Of a DNA stretch of 64,000 nucleotides, positions 48,720 through 58,994 are shown one piece after another; position 1 is the first letter of the stretch, and each line of letters starts with the position of its first letter. The notes beneath the pieces were generated by a model. That model did no database searches. It was not told the origin of the DNA and saw nothing but the letters and a program-made list of their open reading frames with translations. The stretch spans positions 1-64,000 of the forward strand of contig JALHRD010000016.1 in NCBI GenBank assembly GCA_022841625.1, written 5' to 3'. Position numbers and translations under genes: made by a program. Origin of the DNA: Xanthobacteraceae bacterium (GTDB lineage Bacteria > Pseudomonadota > Alphaproteobacteria > Rhizobiales > Xanthobacteraceae).

Positions 48720-50219
48720 ATGTTCCCCAAGCCCAAGCCTGCGCTGACGCCCAACACCTATGCCTATGAATCCGAACCGCTGGTGAAGCCCACTGGCTTT
48801 CGCGAATACGACGCGCGCTGGCTGTTGGGCTCAGAGATCAACCTGATGGGCGTGCAGGCGCTCGGTCTTGGTCTCGGCACTTTGATCCGGGAGCTGGGTG
48901 TGCGGCCGGAGATCGTTACCGCTCATGATTTTCGCGGCTACTCCGCTTCGGTGAAGAATTCGCTGGTCTGCGGCCTGCTGGCCGCCGGCTGCAAGGTGCA
49001 CGATATCGGTCTTGCGATGACGCCGATGGCCTATTTCGCGCAGTTCGACCTCGACGTGCCGTGTGTCGCCATGGTCACCGCCTCCCACAACGATAACGGC
49101 TGGACCGGGGTGAAGATGGGCACCAGCCGTCCGTTGACCTTCGGTCCGGACGAGATGACGCGTCTGAAAGACATCGTGCTCAACGCCCGCTTCGATGCGC
49201 GCGGTGGTGGCTCGTATGCGTTCCACGAGAATTTTCCGGCGCGCTATATCGCCGATCTCACGAAGCGGCCGAAGCTCAAGCGGCGGCCCAAGGTGGTGTG
49301 CGCCTGCGGCAACGGAACCGCTGGCGCGTTCGCGCCGCGGGTCTTGGAGGCCGTGGGCTGCGAGGTGATCCCGCTCGATTGCGAACTCGATCACACTTTC
49401 CCGCGCTACAACCCGAATACCGAAGACATGAAAATGTTGCACGCCATGGCCGACGCGGTGCGTGAGCACAAGGCCGACGTGGCGCTCGGCTTCGACGGCG
49501 ACGGCGACCGCTGCGGCGTCGTCGACAACGACGGCGAGGAAATCTTCGCCGACAAGGTTGGTGTCATGCTGGCGCGCGATATCTCGGCGCAGCAGAAGGG
49601 CGCGATCTTTGTCGCCGACGTGAAATCGACCGGCCTGTTCATGACCGATCCGGTTTTGCTCGCGAATGGCGCCAAGACCGACTATTGGAAAACCGGCCAT
49701 TCGTATATGAAGCGCCGCGTCAACGAGATCGGCGCGGTGGCGGGTTTCGAAAAATCGGGGCACTTCTTTTTCAACAAGCCGCTCGGCCGCGGTTATGACG
49801 ACGGGCTCATTTTCGCGCTGGCGGTCTGCGACATGCTGGAGCGCAACCCCGGAAAGAGCATGGCTGACCTCAAGAATGCGCTGCCCAAGACCTGGTCGTC
49901 GCCGACCATGTCGCCGCATTGCGCCGACGAGATCAAATACGGCATCGTCGACCGGGTGGTGGCGCATTTCGAAGCCGCCAAGAGCAGCGGCGCCCAGGTC
50001 GCCGGCCAAGGCATCCGCGATCTCGTCACCGTCAATGGCGTGCGCGTTACCGTCGAGGACGGCACCTGGGGCCTGGTGCGCGCCTCCTCGAACAAGCCCG
50101 AACTGGTGGTGGTGGTCGAAAGTCCGGTCTCGGAAGCGCGCATGCGCGACATGTTCAAGGCGGTGGATGCCGTGCTGCGCACGCATTCCGAGGTCGGCGC
50201 CTATAATCAGACGATTTGA
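48720..50219 (+). CDS. Phosphomannomutase/phosphoglucomutase (AlgC/ManB type)
   Basis: A 499-aa alpha-D-phosphohexomutase interconverting 1- and 6-phosphates of mannose and glucose for surface polysaccharides. The phosphoserine loop is TASHNDNGWTG with Ser122; the Mg-binding loop is GFDGDGDRCG (D259, D261, D263); the sugar loop is GFEKSGHFFFN; the phosphate loop is RASSNKPELVV. The order is complete. At 499 aa it is slightly longer than AlgC (463). The ATG at 48720 is chosen for the family N-terminus; the frame is open 62 codons further upstream. It is convergent with pheA at 16 bp. Confidence 0.93.
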   Translation: MFPKPKPALTPNTYAYESEPLVKPTGFREYDARWLLGSEINLMGVQALGLGLGTLIRELGVRPEIVTAHDFRGYSASVKNSLVCGLLAAGCKVHDIGLAMTPMAYFAQFDLDVPCVAMVTASHNDNGWTGVKMGTSRPLTFGPDEMTRLKDIVLNARFDARGGGSYAFHENFPARYIADLTKRPKLKRRPKVVCACGNGTAGAFAPRVLEAVGCEVIPLDCELDHTFPRYNPNTEDMKMLHAMADAVREHKADVALGFDGDGDRCGVVDNDGEEIFADKVGVMLARDISAQQKGAIFVADVKSTGLFMTDPVLLANGAKTDYWKTGHSYMKRRVNEIGAVAGFEKSGHFFFNKPLGRGYDDGLIFALAVCDMLERNPGKSMADLKNALPKTWSSPTMSPHCADEIKYGIVDRVVAHFEAAKSSGAQVAGQGIRDLVTVNGVRVTVEDGTWGLVRASSNKPELVVVVESPVSEARMRDMFKAVDAVLRTHSEVGAYNQTI

Positions 50220-50235
50220 TCGCCCTGGCGCGCCG

Positions 50236-51096
50236 TCATCCCGCCGGCTCCTCAAACGTTCGGCGGAACGGATGCGCTGGATAAACGCCGAGGATTTTCA
50301 TGTCCTTGCAGAAAAATGACAATTCCTCGAACGCCAGCACGAGGTTCTTGTCCTCCGGATGGCCTTCGATGTCGGCATAGAACTGGGTCGCGAAGAAATT
50401 GCCTTCGACCATGTAGCTTTCCAGCTTGGTCATGTTGACGCCATTGGTGGCGAAGCCGCCCAGCGTCTTGTAAAGCGCCGCCGGTACGTTGCGCACCCGG
50501 AACAGGAAAGTGGTGACAGTCGGTCCGGCGCTCCGCTTCGCCCATATTGCTTCGCGCGCCAGCACGATGAAGCGCGTTGTGTTGTGCGCCTCGTCTTCGA
50601 TGTCTTCGGCGAGGATTGGAAGTCCGTAGATTTCAGCGGCAAGGCGTGTGGCGATGGCGGCGCGGGTCTTGTCGCCGGACTCCGCGACCTCACGCGCCGA
50701 ACCCGCGGTGTCGGCGGCGACGATCGGCCTGATGCCCAGTTGGCGGATCATCTTGCGGCATTGTCCGAGCGCATGCACATGGCTTTCCACGGTCTTGATG
50801 GTGTCGAGCGTCGCGCCTTTCACCGCCAGCAACTGGTGGCGCACCGGCATGAAATGCTCGCCAACGATGTGAAGTCCGGAATGTGGCATCAGATGGTGGA
50901 TGTCGGCGACGCGTCCCGCCACCGAATTCTCGACCGGAATCATGCCGAGATCGGCGTTACCAGATGTGATCGCGGCGAACGCGTCCTCAAACGTTGCGCA
51001 GGGCACCGCCTCGCAATGCGGATAGACCTCGCGAATCGCCAGGTGCGAATTCGCCCCCGGCTCGCCCTGGAACGCCACTTTCTTGGGATCAGCCAT
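50236..51096 (-). CDS. pheA: Prephenate dehydratase
   Basis: A 286-aa cytosolic enzyme turning prephenate into phenylpyruvate for phenylalanine synthesis. KVAFQGEPGANSHLAIREVY starts the catalytic domain; MIPVENSVAGRV and the catalytic TRF motif in NTTRFIVLARE follow. The C-terminal ACT domain starts at TTFLFRVRNVPAALYKTL and would bind phenylalanine for feedback; its LESYMV block replaces the usual LESRP, a variation also seen in other alphaproteobacteria. No chorismate mutase domain is fused. kdsB lies 33 nt upstream on the same strand, a common pairing in the order. Confidence 0.95.
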   Translation of the reverse strand: MADPKKVAFQGEPGANSHLAIREVYPHCEAVPCATFEDAFAAITSGNADLGMIPVENSVAGRVADIHHLMPHSGLHIVGEHFMPVRHQLLAVKGATLDTIKTVESHVHALGQCRKMIRQLGIRPIVAADTAGSAREVAESGDKTRAAIATRLAAEIYGLPILAEDIEDEAHNTTRFIVLAREAIWAKRSAGPTVTTFLFRVRNVPAALYKTLGGFATNGVNMTKLESYMVEGNFFATQFYADIEGHPEDKNLVLAFEELSFFCKDMKILGVYPAHPFRRTFEEPAG

Positions 51097-51129
51097 GCCC
51101 GATCCGGTACCCGTCCATCGGACCTCTCG

Positions 51130-51873
51130 TCAACCGGTTCCGGACAGGAGTTTGCGGGCCCGCTCCAGGTCCTCGGGCGTGTCGATCCCCAGCGGGATGC
51201 TGTCGACCAGGGCAACATCGATGCGCATGCCGGCCTCGATCGCGCGTAGCTGTTCGAGCTTCTCACGCAATTCGAGCGGCGAGGGTGGCAGCTTTACAAA
51301 GCGCTCCAGGGCCGCGCGACGATAGGCATAAAGCCCGATGTGGTGGTAAAGCGGGCCGTCACCGGCGGGCGCCGTCGCACGGGTGAAATACAGGGCCCGC
51401 AGGCGCTTTGGCGAAATTGGCGAACCGATCACTTTGACCACATTGGGGTTGCTGCGTTCCTCGGCCACGACGATTTCCGCCGCCAAGGTCGCGATATCCA
51501 CCGCCGGGTCGTCGAGCGGCGCGAGCGCTGCGCGGATGTCGGCGGCGGCAATCGTTGGCAGGTCACCCTGGATATTGACAACAAATTGGCAGCGCTGATG
51601 CGGGTCGGTGGCCAAGAGCGCCTCATAGACACGGTCTGAGCCGGAGACATGGTCCATGCGGGTCATGACGGCGCAGCCGCCGGCTTTCTCGACACAGGCG
51701 GCAACGGCTTCCGAATCGGTCGCAACCACGACCTCACCGACATGGGCTGCCCGGGCCCGGTCGAGGACATGCACGATCATCGGCCTTCCGGCGATATCGG
51801 CGAGCGGTTTGCCCGGCAGCCGGGTCGCCGCCAGGCGGGCGGGAATGACAATGATTGTGTCGCGTTCGGCCAT
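51130..51873 (-). CDS. kdsB: CMP-KDO synthetase
   Basis: A 247-aa cytidylyltransferase (3-deoxy-manno-octulosonate cytidylyltransferase) that activates KDO for lipopolysaccharide core. The start [20 protein letters not shown] is chosen as the best family match; an ATG four codons upstream also exists. Motifs: [20 protein letters not shown] (CTP loop), [20 protein letters not shown] with the metal-binding Asp, and [13 protein letters not shown]. Length is standard. Presence implies a KDO-containing LPS. It probably forms an operon with pheA. Confidence 0.94.
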   Translation of the reverse strand: MAERDTIIVIPARLAATRLPGKPLADIAGRPMIVHVLDRARAAHVGEVVVATDSEAVAACVEKAGGCAVMTRMDHVSGSDRVYEALLATDPHQRCQFVVNIQGDLPTIAAADIRAALAPLDDPAVDIATLAAEIVVAEERSNPNVVKVIGSPISPKRLRALYFTRATAPAGDGPLYHHIGLYAYRRAALERFVKLPPSPLELREKLEQLRAIEAGMRIDVALVDSIPLGIDTPEDLERARKLLSGTG

Positions 51874-52037
51874 GGGTCCGGCCATTTGGAAGGTGCCGCC
51901 GGCGCCGCCGGAATCCGGGAAAAAGCCTCGTGGGTTGCTCGGTTATACGGGTTGCCAGACGCTAGGCAACCGGGTTATCCATCCGCCGCCACACGGTCGT
52001 TGTGGCCATTCCCTGCCGCGTTTGGAGCCTCGACGCG

Positions 52038-52613
52038 ATGAATAATGAAGTCAACAAGATCATGGGCGGCATCCTGGCCACTTGCCTGGGTGTTTTGTCG
52101 ATCAACATCACCGCCAATGCGATTTTTCATCCCGTCAAGCCCACCAAGCCAGGCTATGCGATTGCGGTTCCTGAAGTTGCGGCTGCGGGCGGCCAGAAAG
52201 GCGCTCCGGTGCAGCAGGATCCGCCAATTGAGCAATTGCTCGCCAGCGCCGATATTGGCCGCGGCCAGGCGTCCTTCAACAAATGCGTCGCGTGCCACAC
52301 CTTCGACAAAGGCGGCCGGAACCTGGTTGGTCCCAATCTCTATGGCATTATTGGCCGCGAGAAGGGGACGGTTGACGGCTTCAACTACTCGGCCGGCTTC
52401 CGAAAGGCGATGAAGGGACCCTGGACCGCCAATGACATGAGCGAGTTCGTCAAGAACCCGAAGGGCATGGCTCCTGGCACGACGATGACCTTTGCCGGCA
52501 TTCCGCGGGCGTCGGAGCGCGCCGATTTGATTAGCTTCCTGAACAGCAAATCGGACAAGCCGCTGAACCTGATCAAGGCGGCGCAGGCACCCGGCGGCGG
52601 TAAGGCCAAGTAA
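52038..52613 (+). CDS. cycM: Membrane-anchored cytochrome c, CycM-like
   Basis: A 191-aa class I cytochrome c. The N-terminus MNNEVNKIMGGILATCLGVL forms an uncleaved membrane anchor, as in Bradyrhizobium CycM. A polar linker follows, then the heme site CVACH at residues 83-87 and the sixth ligand Met150 in APGTTMTFAG. CycM-type cytochromes carry electrons from the bc1 complex to the aa3 oxidase. The start at 52038 is chosen for the anchor; the upstream 12 codons are not family-like. Divergent from kdsB. The gene symbol is given by similarity of architecture. Confidence 0.88.
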   Translation: MNNEVNKIMGGILATCLGVLSINITANAIFHPVKPTKPGYAIAVPEVAAAGGQKGAPVQQDPPIEQLLASADIGRGQASFNKCVACHTFDKGGRNLVGPNLYGIIGREKGTVDGFNYSAGFRKAMKGPWTANDMSEFVKNPKGMAPGTTMTFAGIPRASERADLISFLNSKSDKPLNLIKAAQAPGGGKAK

Positions 52614-52800
52614 CGGGCTGGTTAGGTCCGAGGCCTGCGGGCGCCCGGCGGCTGTAGCGGTGGCTTGCGGTCGTGGCGGGCTTTGACCCATATTTGTGAT
52701 CTGCAACCGCACCGTTCCGTTTGCGCGGAGTGGGCGAGGCTGCGGATTTCAGACATAATTCGAAGCCAACAGTGTCCCGGACCGTTCGCTTGGAGCAGCC

Positions 52801-54702
52801 ATGAAGCTTTCCCGCCGATCCGTTCTCCGCGGCAGTGCCGTCGCACTTGCCGCCCCCGCGCTGGACACGCTCGCCTTGCCGGGTTTGGCGATCTCCGCCG
52901 CCGCTCAGCCGGACGCCGAAGCCCAGCCATGGCGGCATGGCCTCTCATTGTTCGATGAGCTGAAATATCCAGCAGGCTTCAAGCATTTTGACTACGTCAA
53001 TCCGCAGGCGCCCAAGGGCGGCACCGTGCGCATGATCGCAATCGGCACGTTCGACAATTTCAATATGGCGGTCGCGGGCGTCCGCGGAACGTTATCGGCG
53101 GGACTTAACCTGCTCTACAGCACGCTGATGGCCAATGCGCTCGACGAGGTGTCCACCGAATACGGCCTTCTGGCGGAATCGGTCCGACATCCGGCGGATT
53201 TTTCGAGCGCGACCTACCGGCTGCGCGCCGAGGCGCGTTGGCACGATGGCAAGCCGGTTACCGTCGAGGATGTCATCTTCTCGCTGGAGTCGTTCAAAAA
53301 GCACCATCCGCAATATGCCGCCTATTACCGCCATGTCACCAAGGTCGAAAAAACCGGCGAGCGCGATGCGACATTCACATTCGATGCGCCGGGCAACCGC
53401 GAGCTGCCACAGATTATCGGCCAGCTCTACGTTCTGCCCAAGCATTGGTGGGAAGGCGCCGACGCCAACGGCAACAAGCGCGATATCGGCACAACCCGTC
53501 TTGAGGCGCCGCTCGGCAGCGGCGCCTACCGGGTCAAGAGTTTCACGGCCGGCCGCACTGTGATCTATGAGCGCGTGAAGGACTATTGGGGCAAGGATCT
53601 CAATGTCAGCATCGGTCGTGACAATTTCGATGAAGTTCGCTTTGAATATTTCCGCGACACCACGGTCGCGCTGGAGGCGTTCAAGGGCGACAACATCGAT
53701 TGGCGCACCGAAAACAGCGCGCTCAATTGGGCGACACGTTACGATTTTCCGGCGCGCACCGAAAAGCGCGTGATCCTTGAGGAATTTCCGATCCGCAGCC
53801 AGGGCGTGATGCAGGCATTCGTCTTCAACACGCGACGCGCCAAATTTTCCGATCCACGGGTGCGTCGTGCGTTCAACTTTGCGTTCGATTTCGAAGAAAT
53901 GAACAAGCAGCTTTTCTTCGGGCAATATTCGCGGGTCGCGAGCTATTTCGAGGGCACCGAACTGGCATCGCATGGATTGCCCGAAGGCGAAGAACTGGCG
54001 ATCCTTGAAACCGTACGCGGCAAGGTCCCGCCGGAAGTCTTCACGACGGCTTACAGCAATCCGACCGGGGGCAGTCCCGAACAGGTGCGGGCCAACCTGC
54101 GCGAGGGCATCCGGCTGCTGAAGGATGCCGGCTGGGAGGTGCGCGATCGTCGCTTGGTCTCGGTGAAGACCAAAGAACCGATGACAGTGGAATTCCTGAC
54201 CGAGAGCCCAAGCTTCGAACGCGTCATATTGTTCTACAAGCCTTCGCTGGAACGGCTCGGCGTGACCGTGTCGGTCCGCAACGTCGACGACGCGCAATAC
54301 GAGAATCGCCTGCGCTCCTGGGACTACGACGCCATCATTGGTTCCTGGGGCCAGTCGCTGTCGCCGGGGAATGAGCAGCGCGGCTATTGGGGCGCGGCCG
54401 CGGCCGATCAGGCGGGCTCGCGCAATCTCATCGGCATCAAGGATGCAGCGATCGACGCGCTGATCGAGCGGGTGATCTTTGCCAAGAACCGCTCCGAACT
54501 GGTTGCGGCCACCAAAGCGCTCGACCGTGTGTTGCTCCACCATCACTTTTTGGTGCCGCAATGGACCTATGGCAAAGTCCGCACCGCGCGCTGGGATCGC
54601 TTCGGCCATCCCGACAACATGCCGCGTTACGGGGCGGCCGCATTTCCGACGGTCTGGTGGTGGGATGGGCAACGGGCGGCCAAAGCAGGGTCGCGCCTGT
54701 GA
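52801..54702 (+). CDS. yejA1: Peptide ABC transporter substrate-binding protein, YejA type (first copy)
   Basis: A 633-aa periplasmic receptor (SBP family 5). The N-terminus MKLSRRSVLRGSAVALAAPA is a plausible Tat signal (SRRSVLR) ending near SAAAQ. GLSLFDELKYPAGFKHFDYV, then NPQAPKGGTVRM, and YRLRAEARWHDGKPVTVEDV are typical of YejA-like proteins. GGAG precedes the ATG. The next receptor starts within its stop (GTGA overlap), so the two are translated together. It should deliver peptides to YejBEF. In Sinorhizobium, which also carries two yejA genes, the Yej system takes up antimicrobial peptides and confers resistance to them. Confidence 0.92.
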   Translation: MKLSRRSVLRGSAVALAAPALDTLALPGLAISAAAQPDAEAQPWRHGLSLFDELKYPAGFKHFDYVNPQAPKGGTVRMIAIGTFDNFNMAVAGVRGTLSAGLNLLYSTLMANALDEVSTEYGLLAESVRHPADFSSATYRLRAEARWHDGKPVTVEDVIFSLESFKKHHPQYAAYYRHVTKVEKTGERDATFTFDAPGNRELPQIIGQLYVLPKHWWEGADANGNKRDIGTTRLEAPLGSGAYRVKSFTAGRTVIYERVKDYWGKDLNVSIGRDNFDEVRFEYFRDTTVALEAFKGDNIDWRTENSALNWATRYDFPARTEKRVILEEFPIRSQGVMQAFVFNTRRAKFSDPRVRRAFNFAFDFEEMNKQLFFGQYSRVASYFEGTELASHGLPEGEELAILETVRGKVPPEVFTTAYSNPTGGSPEQVRANLREGIRLLKDAGWEVRDRRLVSVKTKEPMTVEFLTESPSFERVILFYKPSLERLGVTVSVRNVDDAQYENRLRSWDYDAIIGSWGQSLSPGNEQRGYWGAAAADQAGSRNLIGIKDAAIDALIERVIFAKNRSELVAATKALDRVLLHHHFLVPQWTYGKVRTARWDRFGHPDNMPRYGAAAFPTVWWWDGQRAAKAGSRL

Positions 54703-56585
54703 GTGAGCGCCCGACTGGCCTCACGCGCCGCAACGCCTTGCTGGTTGGGGCCGGAGCCGCGGCGACACTGGTCATTTCGCCGCTCACCGCTTCTGAGGCG
54801 GCGGCGCAAGACGAGCGCCACGGCATATCCGGATTTGGCGATCTCAAATACCCCGCTGAATTCAAGCAATTCGATTATGCCAACCCGGATTCGCCCAAGG
54901 GCGGTCTGTTCTCGCAGATCGGTTCGACGCGACAATTCAATCAGAACTTTCTCACGTTTAATTCGCTCAACAGTTACATCCTTAAAGGCGATGCTGCACT
55001 CGGCATGGAGCTCACCTTTGCATCGCTGATGAAACGTGCCGGCGATGAGCCCGACGCGATGTATGGCTTGGCAGCGCGCGCCGTGCGGATTTCAGCCGAT
55101 GGTCTGACCTACCGCTTTCTGATGCGGCCCGAAGCGACGTTTCACGACGGCAGCCGGATGACCGCGCCTGACGTTGTGTTTTCGCTCAATATTCTCAAGG
55201 AAAAAGGCCATCCGATCATCACCCAGCACATGCGCGATGTGTCTGGTGTCGAGGCGGCCGACGACGCGACTGTGGTCGTGCGCTTTGCGGCCGGGCGCGG
55301 CCGCGATGTGCCGCTGTTTGTAGCATCTCTGCCGATTTTCTCGCGCGCCTATTATGCCAAGCGCGCGTTCGACGAGACCACGCTGGAACCGCCGCTCGGC
55401 TCAGGCCCTTATAAAGTCGGCAAGTTCGAGGTCGGGCGCTTCATCGAATACGAGCGGGTCAAGGATTGGTGGGGCGCCGACCTGCCGGTGTCGGTCGGGC
55501 ACAATAATTTCGATACTTTACGTTACGAGTTCTACCGCGATCGCGATGTGGCGTTCGAGGGTTTCGCCGGCCGCAACTATCTGTTCCGCGAGGAATTCAC
55601 CTCACGCATCTGGGCGACGCGCTATAATTTTCCGGCAATCAAGGACGGCCGCGTCAAGCGCGATGTGCTGCCCGACGATACGCCGTCTGGCGCGCAGGGC
55701 TGGTTCTTCAACACCCGGCGCGAGAAGTTCAAAAATCGATTGTTGCGCGAAGCGTTGATCCTGGCATTCGATTTTGAATGGACCAACAAATCGATCATGT
55801 ATGGATCGTATGACCGGACCCATTCGGTGTTCCAGAACTCCAACATGATGGCGGTCGGGCTGCCGGGCGCCGACGAACTTGCATTGCTTGAGCCGTTTCG
55901 CGGCACGGTGCCCGACGAAGTATTCGGCGAGCCGTTCGTGCCGCCGGTCACCGATGGTTCGGGTCAGGACCGCAACCTGCTGCGCCAAGCCAGCGCGCTG
56001 CTGCAGAAGGCCGGCTTTCCGATCAAGGATGGCCGCCGCGTGATGCCCAATGGCGAGCGGATCTCGATCGAATTTTTGATCGAAGATCCGTCGTTTCAAC
56101 CACACCACATGCCGTACATCAAAAATCTCGGAACGCTTGGCGTCGATGCTAACCTTCGAATCGTCGATCCCGCGCAGCTGCGCCGACGGATGGATGACTT
56201 CGACTTCGACGTCGTTGTGCAGCGGTTCGGATTTTCAAGCATACCGGGCGACTCGCTGCGTAGCTATTTCTCGTCGCAGGCTGCCGCGCTCAAGGGCTCG
56301 CAGAATCTGGCAGGCATGGCCGACCCGGTCATCGATGCTCTGATCGACAAGGTCATCGCGGCCGCGACTAGGCCCGCTTTGGTCAGTGCCTGCAAGGCGC
56401 TCGATCGGGTGATCCGCGCCGGCCGCTATTGGGTGCCGCACTGGTATAAAGCATCGCATTGGATCGCCTATTGGGACGTGTTCGGCCGGCCGGCGACCAA
56501 GCCGCGTTACGCCCGCGGAATTCCCGAAACCTGGTGGTATGATGCCAACAAAGCGCAACGTGGTCCGCAGCTTCGTGGGCCATAA
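54699..56585 (+). CDS. yejA2: Peptide ABC transporter substrate-binding protein, YejA type (second copy)
   Basis: A 628-aa receptor similar to the one before it, with DLKYPAEFKQFDYANPDSPK and YRFLMRPEATFHDGSRMTAP. The GTG start overlaps the previous stop by four bases (GTGA); the frame is open upstream within yejA1, so the overlap and the signal peptide TRRNALLVGAGAAATLVISP (twin Arg, cleavage near EAAAQ) decide it. The two copies are clearly diverged, so they are not a recent duplication and may bind different peptides. It ends 65 bp before yejB. Confidence 0.9.
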   Translation: MSERPTGLTRRNALLVGAGAAATLVISPLTASEAAAQDERHGISGFGDLKYPAEFKQFDYANPDSPKGGLFSQIGSTRQFNQNFLTFNSLNSYILKGDAALGMELTFASLMKRAGDEPDAMYGLAARAVRISADGLTYRFLMRPEATFHDGSRMTAPDVVFSLNILKEKGHPIITQHMRDVSGVEAADDATVVVRFAAGRGRDVPLFVASLPIFSRAYYAKRAFDETTLEPPLGSGPYKVGKFEVGRFIEYERVKDWWGADLPVSVGHNNFDTLRYEFYRDRDVAFEGFAGRNYLFREEFTSRIWATRYNFPAIKDGRVKRDVLPDDTPSGAQGWFFNTRREKFKNRLLREALILAFDFEWTNKSIMYGSYDRTHSVFQNSNMMAVGLPGADELALLEPFRGTVPDEVFGEPFVPPVTDGSGQDRNLLRQASALLQKAGFPIKDGRRVMPNGERISIEFLIEDPSFQPHHMPYIKNLGTLGVDANLRIVDPAQLRRRMDDFDFDVVVQRFGFSSIPGDSLRSYFSSQAAALKGSQNLAGMADPVIDALIDKVIAAATRPALVSACKALDRVIRAGRYWVPHWYKASHWIAYWDVFGRPATKPRYARGIPETWWYDANKAQRGPQLRGP

Positions 56586-56650
56586 ATCTTCAATGTGAGC
56601 CGAATTCCGCTGTATTGTTTTCTGGCGGGTGACGAGAAGCCGAAGCACAA

Positions 56651-57811
56651 ATGACCGCCTATATTGTTCGCCGTTTGCTGCTGATGATCCCGACATTGTT
56701 CGGAATCATGGTGGTCGCCTTTGTGGTGGTGCAATTTGCGCCGGGTGGTCCCGTTGAACGGGTTATTGCGGTGCTTTCCGGAGCCGATACCGGGGCCGGC
56801 GCACGCACCGGCGGGTCGCAAGGTGACTTTGGGAGCCGTGGGCTTCCCGGCGCAGGCGGCGGCGATGACGTTTCGTCCCGATATCGCGGCGCGCAGGGAC
56901 TGCATCCGGATTTCATTAAGCAATTGGAGCGTCAGTTCGGCTTCGACAAGCCGGCGCATGAGCGCTTCTTTCTAATGCTCTGGAACTATATTCGGTTCGA
57001 TTTCGGCAAGAGCTATTTTCGAGATGAAAGCGTTTTGCAACTCATCAAAGAGAAGATGCCGGTTTCGATCTCGTTGGGCTTGTGGCTTACCCTACTTACC
57101 TACCTGATTTCGATTCCGCTGGGCATCCGTAAGGCCGTCCATGATGGATCGAGATTTGATGTCGTTTCGTCTGGAATCATCATTATTGGCTATGCGATTC
57201 CAGGATTTTTGTTTGCAATCCTGCTCATCGTGCTGTTCGCCGGCGGAAATAGCATCCCTGTCGGATTGACCATCGGCGGGCACTTTTATGGGTTTAATCT
57301 TGGCTGCGCTTGCTTCCCGTTGCGCGGCCTCCATTCAGACAATGCCGCGAGCTTGTCCTGGGGGGCTTGGATCGTCGATTACTTTTGGCATCTGGCGCTG
57401 CCGATTATATCCATGGGGCTTGCCGCGTTCGCGACGATGACGCTGCTGACCAAAAACTCATTCATTGACGAGATACGAAAGCAATACGTCCTGACCGCGC
57501 GCGCCAAAGGCAATACCGAGCGCCAAGTGCTCTATGGGCATGTCTTTCGTAATGCCATGCTCATCATCATCGCAGGATTTCCGGCGAAATTTTTGGGTGC
57601 GTTCTTTACCGGAACCTTGCTGATTGAGACAATTTTTTCGTTGGATGGTCTTGGCCTACTCAGCTTTGAAAGTGTGCTCAACCGAGATTACCCCGTTGTG
57701 TTCGGTACACTATACATATTCGCATTGTTGGGGCTCGTGGTGCATCTCATCACGGACCTAACCTACACCTGGGTTGATCCGCGGATCGATTTTGAATCGC
57801 GGGAGGTCTGA
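56651..57811 (+). CDS. yejB: Peptide ABC transporter permease YejB
   Basis: A 386-aa inner-membrane permease of the DppB family. It starts [21 protein letters not shown] Gly-rich insert ([20 protein letters not shown]) precedes [20 protein letters not shown], both typical of YejB. The EAA loop reads [20 protein letters not shown] followed by VFRNAML. About six helices. The stop overlaps the upstream region of yejE, whose GTG begins one base later. It pairs with YejE to form the channel. Confidence 0.92.
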   Translation: MTAYIVRRLLLMIPTLFGIMVVAFVVVQFAPGGPVERVIAVLSGADTGAGARTGGSQGDFGSRGLPGAGGGDDVSSRYRGAQGLHPDFIKQLERQFGFDKPAHERFFLMLWNYIRFDFGKSYFRDESVLQLIKEKMPVSISLGLWLTLLTYLISIPLGIRKAVHDGSRFDVVSSGIIIIGYAIPGFLFAILLIVLFAGGNSIPVGLTIGGHFYGFNLGCACFPLRGLHSDNAASLSWGAWIVDYFWHLALPIISMGLAAFATMTLLTKNSFIDEIRKQYVLTARAKGNTERQVLYGHVFRNAMLIIIAGFPAKFLGAFFTGTLLIETIFSLDGLGLLSFESVLNRDYPVVFGTLYIFALLGLVVHLITDLTYTWVDPRIDFESREV

Positions 57812-57812
57812 G

Positions 57813-58991
57813 GTGGACGATCGCATTACCGCTGCGGCATCGGCCGTATCGCGCTCATCGGTTTCAACGGCGGCGGCGCCAATACGCCGCCGAATCGCGC
57901 TGTCGCCAATCAACCGGCGGCGTTGGGCGAATTTCAAGGCCAATCGACGCGGCTACATTTCATTTTGGATATTTCTGGTCTTGTTTGCCGTATCGCTATG
58001 CTCGGACTTCATCGCGAACAGCAAACCGTTCCTGATCCAATATGATGGCAAATATTTTTTTCCGATCATCCAGACCTATACCGAAACGACGTTCGGCGGC
58101 GATTTCGAAACTGCGGCCGACTACCGTGATCCCTATCTGCAAGAACTAATCGCCAAGAAGGGCGGCTATATGGTTTGGCCCTTGATCCGCTATTCCTACA
58201 ACACGCACAATCTCGATTTGCCAACGCCCGCGCCGTCCAAGCCGACTTGGCTGTTGACCGAGAAAGAATGCGAGGCGGTGGTCAAGAAGAGGGGGCTTTC
58301 GGGTTGCCGTGACCTTGAATACAATTGGCTGGGCACCGACGACCAAGGTTTCGATGTTGTTGCGCGCGTGCTGTACGGTTTTCGGATCTCGATACTGTTT
58401 GGCCTCACGCTAACGATCATTTCCTCGTTCATTGGTATTGCCGCCGGTGCGGTGCAGGGTTATTTCGGCGGTTGGGTCGACCTCCTGTTCCAGCGTTTCA
58501 TCGAGATTTGGACGTCGATACCGTCGCTCTACCTGCTGCTTATTATTTCGTCTGTATTCCCGCCCAGCTTTTTTGTGCTGCTTGGAATATTGCTTCTGTT
58601 CTCGTGGGTGGCGCTGGTTAATTTGGTGCGCGCTGAATTTCTGCGCGGCCGAAACTTCGAATATATTCAGGCCGCACGTGCGCTTGGAGTTTCCAATCGC
58701 GTAATCATGTTTCGGCATTTGCTGCCGAACGCCATGGTTGCGACCATGACGATGCTGCCATTCATCCTGTCTGGCTCGGTGATGACGCTGACGGCGCTCG
58801 ACTTCCTTGGATTTGGGCTGCCGCCCGGTTCTGCGTCATTGGGTGAGCTGCTTAAGCAGGGCAAGTCCAATATTCAGGCGCCTTGGCTGGGCATCTCCGC
58901 CTTCATGACGGTGGCGGTGATGCTGTCGCTTCTGATCTTCATCGGCGAAGCAGTTCGCGACGCCTTCGATCCGCGCAAGACATTCCGGTAG
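57813..58991 (+). CDS. yejE: Peptide ABC transporter permease YejE
   Basis: A 392-aa permease of the DppC family. The GTG start is favoured because GGGAGG lies six bases before it; an in-frame ATG within yejB at 57774 is less likely. The N-terminus includes SPINRRRWANFKANRRGYIS, then a large periplasmic loop of about 150 residues (DGKYFFPIIQTYTETTFGGD and following), typical of YejE. The EAA loop is EYIQAARALGVSNRVIMFRH. LDFLGFGLPPGSASLGEL is the usual end motif. It starts 1 bp after the yejB stop. Confidence 0.92.
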   Translation: MDDRITAAASAVSRSSVSTAAAPIRRRIALSPINRRRWANFKANRRGYISFWIFLVLFAVSLCSDFIANSKPFLIQYDGKYFFPIIQTYTETTFGGDFETAADYRDPYLQELIAKKGGYMVWPLIRYSYNTHNLDLPTPAPSKPTWLLTEKECEAVVKKRGLSGCRDLEYNWLGTDDQGFDVVARVLYGFRISILFGLTLTIISSFIGIAAGAVQGYFGGWVDLLFQRFIEIWTSIPSLYLLLIISSVFPPSFFVLLGILLLFSWVALVNLVRAEFLRGRNFEYIQAARALGVSNRVIMFRHLLPNAMVATMTMLPFILSGSVMTLTALDFLGFGLPPGSASLGELLKQGKSNIQAPWLGISAFMTVAVMLSLLIFIGEAVRDAFDPRKTFR

Positions 58992-58994
58992 ATC

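Noticed and set aside
53092-54672. 526-codon minus-strand frame opposite yejA1
   Set aside because: No ribosome binding site, signal or motif; yejA1 on the plus strand is unambiguous.
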